Made by a program: the position numbers and the translations under genes
Assembly: GCF_037646455.1 (NCBI RefSeq)
Contig: NZ_JBBIXN010000004.1
Coordinates: 372,001-436,000 of the forward strand
Reading direction: 5' to 3'
Source of the DNA: Draconibacterium mangrovi_A
GTDB taxonomy: Bacteria > Bacteroidota > Bacteroidia > Bacteroidales > Prolixibacteraceae
DNA: 64,000 nt
Notes under the pieces: generated by a model
What the model was told of the DNA's origin: nothing
Databases searched by the model: none
What the model saw: the letters and a program-made list of their open reading frames with translations, nothing else
Shown here: positions 24,846 to 33,851 of the stretch, piece after piece
Numbering within the stretch: the stretch's first letter is position 1
Layout: every line of letters begins with the position of its first letter

Positions 24846-26072
24846 CTAATTCAGTTTAGCCTGAAGATTTTCATCCAGTGCCTCCAGAAATTGTTCTGTA
24901 GTTAAATAATGTTCTTCTTTCAGGTCTTTACCATGGATGATCAGTGCCAGGTCCTTGGTCATTTTTCCTGATTCCACAGTTTCAATGCAAACCGTCTCGA
25001 GCGCATGAGCAAAATCAATTAATTCCTGGTTCTCATCAAGTTTTCCACGGAAAGCCAGTCCTCTGGTCCATGCAAAAATTGAAGCAATAGGATTCGTTGA
25101 TGTTGGTTTTCCCTGCTGGTGCTGACGATAGTGACGTGTTACTGTTCCATGCGCAGCTTCAGCTTCCATGGTGTGTCCATCAGGTGTAACCAAAGTTGAA
25201 GTCATCAAACCAAGCGAACCAAATCCTTGGGCAACTGTGTCGCTCTGTACATCGCCATCGTAGTTTTTACAGGCCCAGACAAAGCCACCTTCCCATTTCA
25301 GAGCAGCAGCAACCATATCATCGATCAAACGATGTTCGTAGGTAATACCTGCCTCTTCAAAATGTTCTTTGAATTGAGTTTCATACACTTCCTGGAAAAT
25401 ATCTTTGAACCTTCCGTCATAAGCTTTCAGGATGGTATTCTTTGTCGACATGTAAAGTGGCCATTTCTTTTCGAGTGCCATATTCATACATGAACGGGCA
25501 AAACCACGAATAGACTCGTCGGTGTTGTACATTGACATGGCTACGCCGTCGCCTTCAAAATCGTATACTTCATGCGAAATGGGTTCGCTACCGTCTTCCG
25601 GAGTAAATGTAATGGTTAATTTTCCTTTTCCTTTGGTCACAAAATCAGTGGCTTTATACTGATCGCCAAACGCGTGACGGCCAATACAAATAGGTTGTTT
25701 CCATCCCGGGACCAAACGAGGCACATTATTAATCATAATGGGCTCACGGAAAACAGTACCGCCCAATATGTTACGAATTGTACCATTGGGTGATCTCCAC
25801 ATTTTCTTTAAGCCAAATTCCTCAACCCTGGCTTCGTCGGGTGTAATGGTGGCGCATTTTACACCAACACCATATTTATGGATTGCATTTGCTGCATCAA
25901 CGGTAATCTGGTCGTCGGTAGCATCACGACTTTCCATTCCCAAATCGTAATATTTCAATTCAATGTCGAGGTAGGGAAGGATCAGTTTTTGTTTAATAAA
26001 ATCCCAGATTACCCGGGTCATCTCATCACCGTCGAGTTCTACAACGGGATTTTGTACCTTAATTTTTTGCAT
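24846..26072 (-). CDS. NADP-dependent isocitrate dehydrogenase, eukaryotic type
   Basis: A second isocitrate dehydrogenase, 408 residues, of the homodimeric IDH1/IDH2 subfamily unrelated in detail to the adjacent type I enzyme. Markers: VVELDGDEMTRVIW, KCATITPDEARVEEF, SPNGTIRNILGGTVFREPI, and the NADP-binding AAHGTVTRHYRQHQQGK with Arg313 and His314 in the positions that bind the 2'-phosphate in eukaryotic NADP enzymes. It should supply NADPH and 2-oxoglutarate for biosynthesis. Located 144 bases upstream of icd and about 310 bases downstream of aconitase on the same strand. Confidence 0.94.
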   Translation of the reverse strand: MQKIKVQNPVVELDGDEMTRVIWDFIKQKLILPYLDIELKYYDLGMESRDATDDQITVDAANAIHKYGVGVKCATITPDEARVEEFGLKKMWRSPNGTIRNILGGTVFREPIMINNVPRLVPGWKQPICIGRHAFGDQYKATDFVTKGKGKLTITFTPEDGSEPISHEVYDFEGDGVAMSMYNTDESIRGFARSCMNMALEKKWPLYMSTKNTILKAYDGRFKDIFQEVYETQFKEHFEEAGITYEHRLIDDMVAAALKWEGGFVWACKNYDGDVQSDTVAQGFGSLGLMTSTLVTPDGHTMEAEAAHGTVTRHYRQHQQGKPTSTNPIASIFAWTRGLAFRGKLDENQELIDFAHALETVCIETVESGKMTKDLALIIHGKDLKEEHYLTTEQFLEALDENLQAKLN

Positions 26073-26138
26073 GGTCTACTTAATTAATTTACTGGTTATT
26101 TAATTTTTGATTGCGTTTCAATCCTACTTTATACTTGC

Positions 26139-26195
26139 GGCGCATGGTTGCGTGAGATTTTCAATCTACCGACGTGGATGCGCCTTTTTCTTTTT
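26139..26195 (+). repeat. Hairpin with T-tract on the strand opposite the genes
   Basis: GGCGCAT (26139-26145) pairs with ATGCGCC (26178-26184) around an inner AGATT/AATCT dyad, followed by TTTTTCTTTTT. It looks like a plus-strand terminator, yet no plus-strand gene precedes it. Confidence 0.5.
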
Positions 26196-26202
26196 AGTTG
26201 TT

Positions 26203-26222
26203 CCCCGGGCTGAAGCCCGGGG
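26203..26222. repeat. GC-rich palindrome, REP-like
   Basis: CCCCGGGCT, GA, AGCCCGGGG: a near-perfect 20-base palindrome in an AT-rich surround. Short GC-rich palindromes like this are often dispersed intergenic repeats. Confidence 0.65.
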
Positions 26223-26291
26223 TTATTTATGTTTAATCTTTTCAGAATTTTTTCCAATTATTCGATAATCATTAAGATAGGAAAATTCAAG

Positions 26292-26358
26292 GCGTGAACA
26301 GATTTGAATACCGGAACTTACTGTAGTAAGTGAGGATTTCAAATTTGTGAAACAACGC
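26292..26358. repeat. Nested imperfect palindrome, possible dispersed repeat
   Basis: Core ACTTACT GT AGTAAGT (26316-26331), middle arms ACAGATTTGAA (26298-26308) and TTCAAATTTGT (26338-26348), outer GCGT (26292-26295) and ACGC (26355-26358). Symmetry runs over about 67 bases. Confidence 0.6.
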
Positions 26359-26381
26359 TGAAGTTTTCATTTTAATGGTTA

Positions 26382-28643
26382 TCATGCGTTTTGCTTTTTG
26401 ATCAGGTTTAATGCAGAACCCGCTTTAAACCACTCAATTTGTTGCTGATTGTAAGTGTGATTTACTTTAACGGTATCTTTTGAACCATCGCCGTGCACCA
26501 CTTCAACCGTTAGTTGTTTGTTCGGAGCAAAATCAACCAGATCGATAAAGTTAAAGGTATCGTCTTCCTGAATGAGATCGTAATCATTTTCGTTATCGAA
26601 AGTCAATCCGAGCATACCTTGCTTTTTGAGGTTGGTTTCGTGGATACGGGCAAACGATTTAACAATCACAGCTCTTACTCCAAGATGGCGAGGTTCCATC
26701 GCGGCATGTTCACGCGATGATCCTTCGCCATAATTATGGTCGCCAACAACTACGGTCGGGATTCCTTTTTCTTTATACTGACGCTGCACTTTTGGTACTT
26801 CGTCGTATTCGCCTGTAAGTTGATTTTTAACCGAGTTGGTTTCGTCAATAAAAGCGTTAGCGGCACCAATCAGCATGTTATTCGAAATGTTGTCGAGGTG
26901 CCCACGATAACGTAACCAGGGACCGGCCATTGAAATGTGGTCGGTAGTACATTTTCCGGATGCTTTTATCAGCAATTTGGCACCGCTGATGTTCTCTCCA
27001 TCCCAGGGGGCAAAAGGAGTCAGCAACTGAAGTCGGTTCGAATCATCGGCCACATTGACGACAACACTTGAACCATCGGCTGCCGGAGCCTGAAATCCCG
27101 GATCTTTTACGTCGAAGCCTTTGGTTGGTAACTCATAACCACTTGGTTCATCCAGTTTCACTTCAGCACCTTCTTTATTGGTTAAAGTGTCGGTCAATGG
27201 ATTAAAATCGAGTGTACCTGCAATAGCCAGTGCTGTTACCAACTCGGGTGATGTCACAAAAGCGTGGGTATTTGGATTTCCGTCGGCACGTTTCGAAAAG
27301 TTCCGGTTAAACGAGTGTACAATGGTATTTTTCTCTTGTTTGTCGGCTCCTTCTCGCGCCCACTGACCAATACATGGTCCGCAGGCATTGGCAAATACAC
27401 GACCGCCAATTTTCTCAAAAGTATCGATGAATCCATCACGCTCGATGGTATAACGTACCTGCTCTGAACCCGGCGTAATGGTAAAATCAGCTTTTGTGAT
27501 CAAGCCTTTTTCTTGGGCCTGCTTGGCAATTGATGCCGCACGCGAAATATCTTCGTATGAAGAATTGGTGCAACTTCCGATCAGACCTACTGAAACTTCC
27601 ATTGGCCATCCGTTTTCTTTGGCTACTTTTTTCATCTCCGAAACCGGAGTTGCTTTGTCAGGCGTAAACGGCCCGTTAATATGTGGCTCAAGTTTCGACA
27701 AGTCGATTTCAATCAACTGATCGTAATATTTTTCAGGATTAGTATAAACTTCAGCATCTGAATCCAGATCTTCTTTAATTTCGCTTGCCAATTCTGCAAC
27801 ATCAGCACGTCCTGTGGCTTTCAAGTAACGTTCCATACTTTCGTCGTATGCAAAAATACTGGTGGTTGCACCTACTTCAGCACCCATATTACAAATGGTT
27901 CCTTTTCCCGTTGCTGAAAGCGATTTGGCACCTTCACCAAAATATTCGATAATGGCACCTGTTCCACCTTTTACCGTTAGAATGCCGGCTACCTTTAATA
28001 TAATATCTTTCGGGGCTGTCCAGCCATTCAGCTTTCCGGTAAGTTTAACACCGATCATTTTAGGCATTTTCAGCTCCCAGGCCATTCCTGCCATTACATC
28101 CACGGCATCGGCACCTCCAACTCCAATGGCTACCATTCCGAGTCCACCGGCATTTACCGTGTGCGAGTCGGTACCAATCATCATTCCTCCCGGAAATGCA
28201 TAATTTTCGAGTACCACCTGGTGAATAATTCCTGCACCGGGTTTCCAGAACCCAATTCCGTATTTATTTGAAACTGATTCCAAAAAGTCGAATACCTCTT
28301 TGTTGGCACCTTTCGAAACGGTAAGGTCGGTTTTGCCATCGACATGCGCCTGTATAAGGTGATCGCAGTGAACGGTTGAAGGAACAGCTGTTCGGGCTTT
28401 CCCTGAATTTATAAATTGTAAAAGAGCCATTTGTGCAGTAGCGTCCTGCATGGCCACGCGGTCGGGTGCAAAATCCACATAATCGGCACCACGTTTAAAC
28501 GATTCTAACTCTTGTGATTCAAAAAGATGAGCATACAAAATCTTTTCGGCATACGTCATTGGCCGGTTCAATAATTGTTTGGCCTTTTTTACTTTTCCCG
28601 GAAGTTCCGAGTAAACTTTTTTGATGAGATCTAAATCAAACAT
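26382..28643 (-). CDS. acn: Aconitate hydratase, mitochondrial-type
   Basis: Interconverts citrate and isocitrate through a [4Fe-4S] cluster. The 753 residues closely resemble mitochondrial aconitase: RVAMQDATAQMALLQF, PSTVHCDHLI, IGTDSHTVNAGGLG, the cluster cysteines in LIGSCTNSSYED and ANACGPCIGQW, KCTTDHISMAGPW, and the swivel-domain YGEGSSREHAAMEPRHLG with the catalytic serine region. Mitochondrial-like aconitases are known in Bacteroidota (for example Bacteroides fragilis). First gene of the TCA cluster; transcription runs on toward the two IDH genes and citrate synthase. Confidence 0.96.
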   Translation of the reverse strand: MFDLDLIKKVYSELPGKVKKAKQLLNRPMTYAEKILYAHLFESQELESFKRGADYVDFAPDRVAMQDATAQMALLQFINSGKARTAVPSTVHCDHLIQAHVDGKTDLTVSKGANKEVFDFLESVSNKYGIGFWKPGAGIIHQVVLENYAFPGGMMIGTDSHTVNAGGLGMVAIGVGGADAVDVMAGMAWELKMPKMIGVKLTGKLNGWTAPKDIILKVAGILTVKGGTGAIIEYFGEGAKSLSATGKGTICNMGAEVGATTSIFAYDESMERYLKATGRADVAELASEIKEDLDSDAEVYTNPEKYYDQLIEIDLSKLEPHINGPFTPDKATPVSEMKKVAKENGWPMEVSVGLIGSCTNSSYEDISRAASIAKQAQEKGLITKADFTITPGSEQVRYTIERDGFIDTFEKIGGRVFANACGPCIGQWAREGADKQEKNTIVHSFNRNFSKRADGNPNTHAFVTSPELVTALAIAGTLDFNPLTDTLTNKEGAEVKLDEPSGYELPTKGFDVKDPGFQAPAADGSSVVVNVADDSNRLQLLTPFAPWDGENISGAKLLIKASGKCTTDHISMAGPWLRYRGHLDNISNNMLIGAANAFIDETNSVKNQLTGEYDEVPKVQRQYKEKGIPTVVVGDHNYGEGSSREHAAMEPRHLGVRAVIVKSFARIHETNLKKQGMLGLTFDNENDYDLIQEDDTFNFIDLVDFAPNKQLTVEVVHGDGSKDTVKVNHTYNQQQIEWFKAGSALNLIKKQNA

Positions 28644-29015
28644 ATGGTATTATAATTTTTTTGAATGTCGCTAAAGCAATAATAGTCGCAATTTGTAACA
28701 ACAAATTCATTGAAAAGTTGAAGCAATCGCGATAGATTTTAACACTTTTGGTTCAAATTAATCGATTTATTGGTTTCATAAAAAAAGCGTTTTCAGCACA
28801 TTATGTTTGTAACATTAATCACATAATTTCATTATGGTTGCATAACATACAAAATACTGCTAAAAACAGCTGCATAAGATAGTAAAATCTGGCGATTTAG
28901 CGTAGTTCTACGTGATCCAAAATTGAACCTGCAACAGGGTGTCACAAAATCGAAAATAAAAAATCAAAAAGCAATAATTCTTTTCAAATTGCAGCCAATC
29001 GTTTAAAGTGAAAAC
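28644..29015. other. Intergenic region upstream of aconitase
   Basis: About 370 AT-rich bases between two minus-strand genes. It should contain the aconitase promoter, but no site fits TTTG-N19-TAnnTTTG well. A small CGTAGTTCTACG palindrome lies around 28901. No gene seen. Confidence 0.5.
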
Positions 29016-32000
29016 TTAATCCTCAATTTGAATGGCCGGAATTTTGGCTTCCCAGATCAATTTATTCAGCTGGGGAATATCTTCCTCCTTTATTTTTTTG
29101 AAGGCATTTAGTTGTTTGTCGATAGCTGCAATCAAATCATCTTTAACTTCCACTGCCTGATCAGTGGGGCGTGCGTCGCTCCAGGCAACAACAGAAGCGA
29201 CACCGGCCAGTTTATCGTTGAGGCGAATCGGAAAGTTCAGCGGATCCTGCCGGCTTTTATTTTTGGTCTGATAAAGTGATTTTTCGATGGTATCCATTTT
29301 TTCAGTGAGCAACTTGATTTGATCCACTATTTCCTGATTCTCTTTAGCGTCGATTTTTTCTTTGGTTGAATTCAGCTGTTCTTTTGCCGTTCTGATATCC
29401 AGAATGCATTGATGCGTTTCGGTAAGCTTATCGCGAACTTCCGTCAAAAAATCAAATTGAAGCTGGTAATCTTCGGGTGTGCTGCTATAGGTAGGTACAG
29501 CTAATATTTCGAACGGCTTTTCAATGGAAACGGAATCAACACTAAGTTTGGCATAATACGTCCCGGGAGCAGCAACAGGACCTCCCAAACCGCCGCTCCA
29601 CATAATCAAACCCGGAAATCCTTTGGCTCCCGGGTAACTCAGGTTCCATGCAAAACGGTTAATTCCTTTGGATACATCCAGTTTGCTCAAAGCCGGGTTG
29701 TCTTTTATTTCCTTATCGCTTGCATCATTTCTGAATGTTTTGATCAGTGCCTTGTTTTCATCCAAAATCTCGAGTGCAACTTTTGTGGAATCTGTTTTTT
29801 CTTTTAGCCAAAAATCGATAACAGCACCTGCCGGCGGATTTTTTCCAAGGTTGTTTCCACCCCGTCCTGCTAAAATTCGATACGAGTCACTTTGATCGAG
29901 AAGTGCAAAATCCTTATCCAAGGTTTCTTTACTGAGTTGATGAAGTGTAGTTATGTCATCGAGGATCCATAAACTTCGACCTTGAGTGGCTACGATTAAA
30001 TCGTTATTTTTAATGGTGAGATCAGTAATCGGGACAACCGGTAAATTCAATTGAAAAGCTTGCCACAGTTCACCGTCGTTAAACGAAATGTACATGCCGC
30101 TCTCAGTTCCGGCAAATAACAAACCGGCTTTATTTTTATCGGCACGAATCACCCTTGTAAAATGGTCTTTCGCAATTCCGTTTGTGATTGTTGTCCAGGT
30201 ACGACCATAGTCCGTAGTTTTATATAGATAAGGAGTGAAATCATTATTTTTATACGAAGTAGCCGCTACGTATAATCCACCCTTCTCAAAAGGATGAGCT
30301 TCGATACTGTTGATCATGGTCCATTCGTGCATGATCGAAGATGGTGGTGTAACATTTTCCCAATTCTCGCCACCGTCGCGGGTAACATGAATCAATCCGT
30401 CGTCGCTGCCGGCCCAGATAATTCCGGGTTCGAGTGCCGATTCGCAAGCGGCAAAAATGGTTCCGTAGTATTCAACGCTGGTATTGTCTTTGGTGATCGG
30501 GCCACCTGATGCTCCCATTTTTGTTGTGTCGCTTCGGGTCAGATCGGGACTGATCTGTGTCCAGCTTTGGCCTTCGTTTGTTGTTTTGAACAATACATTG
30601 GCAGCGCAATACAAGGTATTTTCGTCGTGGCCGGAGAAGAAGATCGGGTAGTTCCACTGAAACCTGTATTTTAAATCTTTTGCTGCCCAACCCATCGGAT
30701 TATCGGGCCAAACATTTATCATCCGGGCTTCTCCGGTTTTATGATTTTGCCGAACGAGGTAACCACCGTATGACCCTCCGTAAACAATATCAGGATTTTT
30801 GGGATCGGGTGCTATAAAACCACTTTCGCCTCCTGCAGTGGGTTCCCAGTCGTCTTCAGAAATACCCGATGACAAACTTCGGTGTGGAATGCGAACAGTT
30901 GAGTTATCCTGCTGAGCTGCATAAATACGGTAAGGGAAATGATTGTCCGTGGTTACGCGGTAAAACTGTGCCGTTGGCTGGTTCATCATGGTCGACCAGT
31001 TATGGCCTCCGTCGAGCGTTACCTGGCCACCTCCGTCGTCAGCAACAATCATATGTGTATTGTCGGAAGGTGAGATCCATAAATCGTGATGGTCGCTGTG
31101 CGGAGTTCTTATCGATTCAAACGATTTCCCGCCATCTTTCGATTTCCAGAATTGTACATTCAGTACATAGACTATATCTTCATTTTGTGTATCGGCATAA
31201 ATTCGGGTGTAATACCATGCACGCTGGCGCAGGTTTCGGTCGTCGTTGACTTTTATCCAGCTTTTACCGGCATCGTCAGAACGAAAAACACCACCATTTT
31301 CAGCTTCAACAATGGCCCATAAGCGGTTTCGTTTTATAGGTGAAGATGTCACCCCGATAATTCCCAGTGTGCCTTTTGGCAGCCCTTTATTCCCGCTTAT
31401 TTTTTCCCAGTTGTCGCCACCGTCTCTACTTTTCCAGAGGTCAGATCCTTCACCACCGCTTTCCAAACTGTATGGAGTTCTCCGTACTTTCCAGGTGGAA
31501 GCATAAAGAACCAGCGGATTGAATGGATCAATGATCAGATCAACGGCACCGGCATCTTTACTCACAAACAAAATCCTTTCCCAGTTGTCGCCACCATCCT
31601 TCGAACGGTAAACGCCGCGCTCTTCGTTAGGGCCAAAAACATGCCCCAGAACTGCAGCATAAACGAGGTCGGGATTATTTGGATGTATCCTGATCCGCGG
31701 TATGTACTGTCCTTCTTTTAAGGCCTTGTATTCCCAGGTTTCACCGGCGTCCATCGATTTCCAGATGCCGTAACCGTGCGATACATTTCCCCGAAGGGTG
31801 ACTTCTCCGCCACCAACGTAAATGATATTATCATCGGACGGAGCTACCGCAATGGCTCCGATTGTTCCACCAAAATAACCATCAGTAATGTTTTTCCAGG
31901 ATTGGCCGGCATTCTCGGTTTTCCATACGCCGCCTCCGGTCGCTCCCATATAATGCACGTCAGTATTTCCATCGATACCACAAACTGCTGCCGAACGTCC

Positions 32001-32162
32001 TCCCCGAAACGGACCGATATTCCGATATTTTAAATTACTGTAAGCTGATGTGTCGGGCACTGTCGAAGCGGTTTTATCTGCTTTCTTACTGAATCCGATT
32101 ACTGAAAACCCCAGCATTAAGACTATTAATCCAAGAATTGATTTTACGTGCAACATTTTCAT
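29016..32162 (-). CDS. Exported BNR/VPS10-like beta-propeller protein
   Basis: A 1048-residue protein with an N-terminal hydrophobic signal (VKSILGLIVLMLGFSVIGFS). Residues about 40-720 are sialidase/VPS10-type propeller blades, marked by many Asp-box-like turns such as TENAGQSWKNI, SMDAGETWEY, SKDGGDNWERI, SRDGGDNWEKI, SDDAGKSWIKV, TRDGGENWENV and TTDYGRTWTTI. The last 300 residues hold a beta-sandwich-like part and a charged helical part (about 920-1040). No sialidase catalytic arginine triad is evident, so a binding or peptidase-associated role is more likely than glycan hydrolysis. Two ATGs compete at the start (ends 32162 and 32156). Large secreted proteins of this type are widespread in Bacteroidota, function unsettled. 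Confidence 0.82.
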   Translation of the reverse strand: MKMLHVKSILGLIVLMLGFSVIGFSKKADKTASTVPDTSAYSNLKYRNIGPFRGGRSAAVCGIDGNTDVHYMGATGGGVWKTENAGQSWKNITDGYFGGTIGAIAVAPSDDNIIYVGGGEVTLRGNVSHGYGIWKSMDAGETWEYKALKEGQYIPRIRIHPNNPDLVYAAVLGHVFGPNEERGVYRSKDGGDNWERILFVSKDAGAVDLIIDPFNPLVLYASTWKVRRTPYSLESGGEGSDLWKSRDGGDNWEKISGNKGLPKGTLGIIGVTSSPIKRNRLWAIVEAENGGVFRSDDAGKSWIKVNDDRNLRQRAWYYTRIYADTQNEDIVYVLNVQFWKSKDGGKSFESIRTPHSDHHDLWISPSDNTHMIVADDGGGQVTLDGGHNWSTMMNQPTAQFYRVTTDNHFPYRIYAAQQDNSTVRIPHRSLSSGISEDDWEPTAGGESGFIAPDPKNPDIVYGGSYGGYLVRQNHKTGEARMINVWPDNPMGWAAKDLKYRFQWNYPIFFSGHDENTLYCAANVLFKTTNEGQSWTQISPDLTRSDTTKMGASGGPITKDNTSVEYYGTIFAACESALEPGIIWAGSDDGLIHVTRDGGENWENVTPPSSIMHEWTMINSIEAHPFEKGGLYVAATSYKNNDFTPYLYKTTDYGRTWTTITNGIAKDHFTRVIRADKNKAGLLFAGTESGMYISFNDGELWQAFQLNLPVVPITDLTIKNNDLIVATQGRSLWILDDITTLHQLSKETLDKDFALLDQSDSYRILAGRGGNNLGKNPPAGAVIDFWLKEKTDSTKVALEILDENKALIKTFRNDASDKEIKDNPALSKLDVSKGINRFAWNLSYPGAKGFPGLIMWSGGLGGPVAAPGTYYAKLSVDSVSIEKPFEILAVPTYSSTPEDYQLQFDFLTEVRDKLTETHQCILDIRTAKEQLNSTKEKIDAKENQEIVDQIKLLTEKMDTIEKSLYQTKNKSRQDPLNFPIRLNDKLAGVASVVAWSDARPTDQAVEVKDDLIAAIDKQLNAFKKIKEEDIPQLNKLIWEAKIPAIQIED

Positions 32163-32212
32163 AAAATTGATACGATTAATAAGGTATTTAACTAAGCCTG
32201 CGAATGAAACGT

Positions 32213-32968
32213 TTAATTTTTGCCTTTTTTATTTCGAACATAAATCAACTTGAACTTTCCTTTGTAGCTGTCGCGTTGGTCAATTTCGAATTTGCCGATG
32301 GAATTGATCAAAGGAGTCAGTTTTCCAAAACCGTAGTTTCGTGAATCGAAGTTAGGTTGCTTTTTTTGTAGCAAACTTCCAACATCACCTAAAAAAGCCC
32401 AGCCATCGTCATCGGCCAGGTCGTCGATAGTGGAAGAGATTAAGCGGATCACTTTTGGGGTAATCTTGTCGTAATCGTTTTTTGGGGTTGTTTTTGCTCT
32501 GGTTACGCTACTTTCTTCAGCCTCTTTATCGTTCTTTTTCAGAATTTCGATGTAGATGAATTTATCGCAGGCCACAATAAACGGATCCGGCGTTTTCTTT
32601 TCGCCCAGTCCAATTACTGTCATCCCTGCTTCGCGGAGGCGGGTAGCGAGTCGTGTAAAATCGCTGTCGCTCGATACCAAACAGAAGCCATTTACCTGAC
32701 CACTGTATAAAATGTCCATTGCATCGATGATCATGGCCGAGTCGGTGGCATTTTTCCCGGCAGTGTAGCCGTACTGCTGAATGGGCGTTATGGCATTTTC
32801 GAGCAGGAGATTTTTCCATTTCGCCAAAAAAGGTTTGGTCCAGTCGCCATAAATTCGTTTGATGGTAGGATTGCCGTACTTGGCAATTTCTTCCATCATT
32901 TCTTTTACATATGCCGAAGGAATATTGTCGCCGTCAATCAGAACGGCCAGCTTAATGTCAGTTTCCAT
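32213..32968 (-). CDS. NYN-domain (PIN-like) nuclease with OST-HTH/LOTUS domain
   Basis: A 251-residue cytosolic protein. The N-terminal NYN domain (about 1-145) has the acidic residues expected of a metal-dependent RNase: VLIDGDN (Asp12, Asp14), ATDSAMIIDAMD (Asp76, Asp82) and VSSDSDF (Asp101, Asp103). A linker of about 20 residues leads to an OST-HTH (LOTUS) winged-helix domain (about 166-246; KVIRLISSTIDDLADDDGWAFLGDVG), a fold that binds RNA, including G-quadruplex RNA, in eukaryotic relatives. The domain order matches known LabA/DUF88-like bacterial proteins. It lies 123 bases beyond the end of the Bat operon on the same strand; the RNA target is unknown. Confidence 0.9.
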   Translation of the reverse strand: METDIKLAVLIDGDNIPSAYVKEMMEEIAKYGNPTIKRIYGDWTKPFLAKWKNLLLENAITPIQQYGYTAGKNATDSAMIIDAMDILYSGQVNGFCLVSSDSDFTRLATRLREAGMTVIGLGEKKTPDPFIVACDKFIYIEILKKNDKEAEESSVTRAKTTPKNDYDKITPKVIRLISSTIDDLADDDGWAFLGDVGSLLQKKQPNFDSRNYGFGKLTPLINSIGKFEIDQRDSYKGKFKLIYVRNKKGKN

Positions 32969-33091
32969 ATATGATATATTTCAGATGTAATAAAGGTAAC
33001 CTCTAAAATGGATCTGAACAAAAATGCTGGCATTATCTTTCCGAAAGATTTAGAAATGAGAACAGAAGCTGTGTTATTTAGGAACGAGGGA

Positions 33092-33847
33092 CTAAATTTT
33101 TACGATACAGGAATCGGGCAGCCAACCTTCATTACCATCGGCGAGTTTTATTTCCTTCCAGGTATTTAAACTGTCGGTGATCTCTACTTTAAGACCTTCA
33201 TAAATCAAAAACAGGTCGGTGCCACTTTGACGTGGTGCACTTTTAACCGTCACACGCGGACAAAAGACAATGGCTCCTTTTCGATCGACCATTTTCTTTT
33301 TTTGCTTGGCCGCAAATGAGTAGGTAAAGCCTGAGAACAGGATGACCAAAATACCGATCCAGAATGAAAAACGACGAATTCCCGGAATGCGGCTAAACAA
33401 AAATAATCCGAGCAGTATCAGAAATAAAACAAATGATAAAACACTGATATACGCCCAGGTATCGGCAGAATTTTTGTTGATGACTGAAGTCCGCCAGCGC
33501 AAAAAGAAAGGCTGGGGGAGCGGTTCGATTTTAGTAACCACATACTGGTTGGCAATTTGCAGGTTAAAGGCAATGTCTTTGTCCTGCGGAGCCAAAAGTT
33601 TGGCACGTTCGTAATTCAAAATGGCATTATTAACATCTCCTGCTTTGTAATAGGCATTGCCGAGGTTAAAATACAGTTTTGCCGATTCTTCCTCCGAACT
33701 CAGTATTTGTTCGTAAGCTGAAATGGCCTGCTGGTATTCTTCGGTGGTGTAATAGGCATTGGCTTTTTCCCAAAGCTGTTCATTTTCTTCCTGTGCTGAA
33801 AGAATGCCGGGAATAACAAGTAATATGAAAAATATATATCGTTTCAT
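33092..33847 (-). CDS. batE: BatE: TPR and SH3 domain membrane protein
   Basis: Last gene of the Bat operon, 251 residues. Signal peptide 1-18 (ends LSAQ), TPR units at about 23-95 (LWEKANAYYTTEEYQQAISAYEQIL, LYFNLGNAYYKAGDVNNAILNYERA), two membrane helices (about 131-152 and 160-180), and a C-terminal bacterial SH3 domain (about 186-251, RVTVKSAPRQSGTDLFLIYEG...GWLPDSCI). The TPR part would face the periplasm and probably binds other Bat proteins. It starts 4 bases after batD. Confidence 0.9.
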   Translation of the reverse strand: MKRYIFFILLVIPGILSAQEENEQLWEKANAYYTTEEYQQAISAYEQILSSEEESAKLYFNLGNAYYKAGDVNNAILNYERAKLLAPQDKDIAFNLQIANQYVVTKIEPLPQPFFLRWRTSVINKNSADTWAYISVLSFVLFLILLGLFLFSRIPGIRRFSFWIGILVILFSGFTYSFAAKQKKKMVDRKGAIVFCPRVTVKSAPRQSGTDLFLIYEGLKVEITDSLNTWKEIKLADGNEGWLPDSCIVKI

Positions 33848-33851
33848 CCTT

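Larger units (their letters stand above)
26073..26381. other. Intergenic region between aconitase and IDH, packed with palindromes
   Basis: About 310 bases with no gene. It holds three dyad structures (26139-26195, 26203-26222 and 26292-26358), listed separately. No coding frame of note. Confidence 0.7.

Noticed and set aside
26139..26195. Plus-strand terminator as evidence for a small plus-strand gene
   Set aside because: No plausible start or reading frame precedes it on that strand; recorded only as a hairpin.
29016..32162. Sialidase (neuraminidase) assignment
   Set aside because: Asp-box turns are present, but I do not see the arginine triad and nucleophile arrangement of sialidases, and the overall layout is VPS10/BNR-like.
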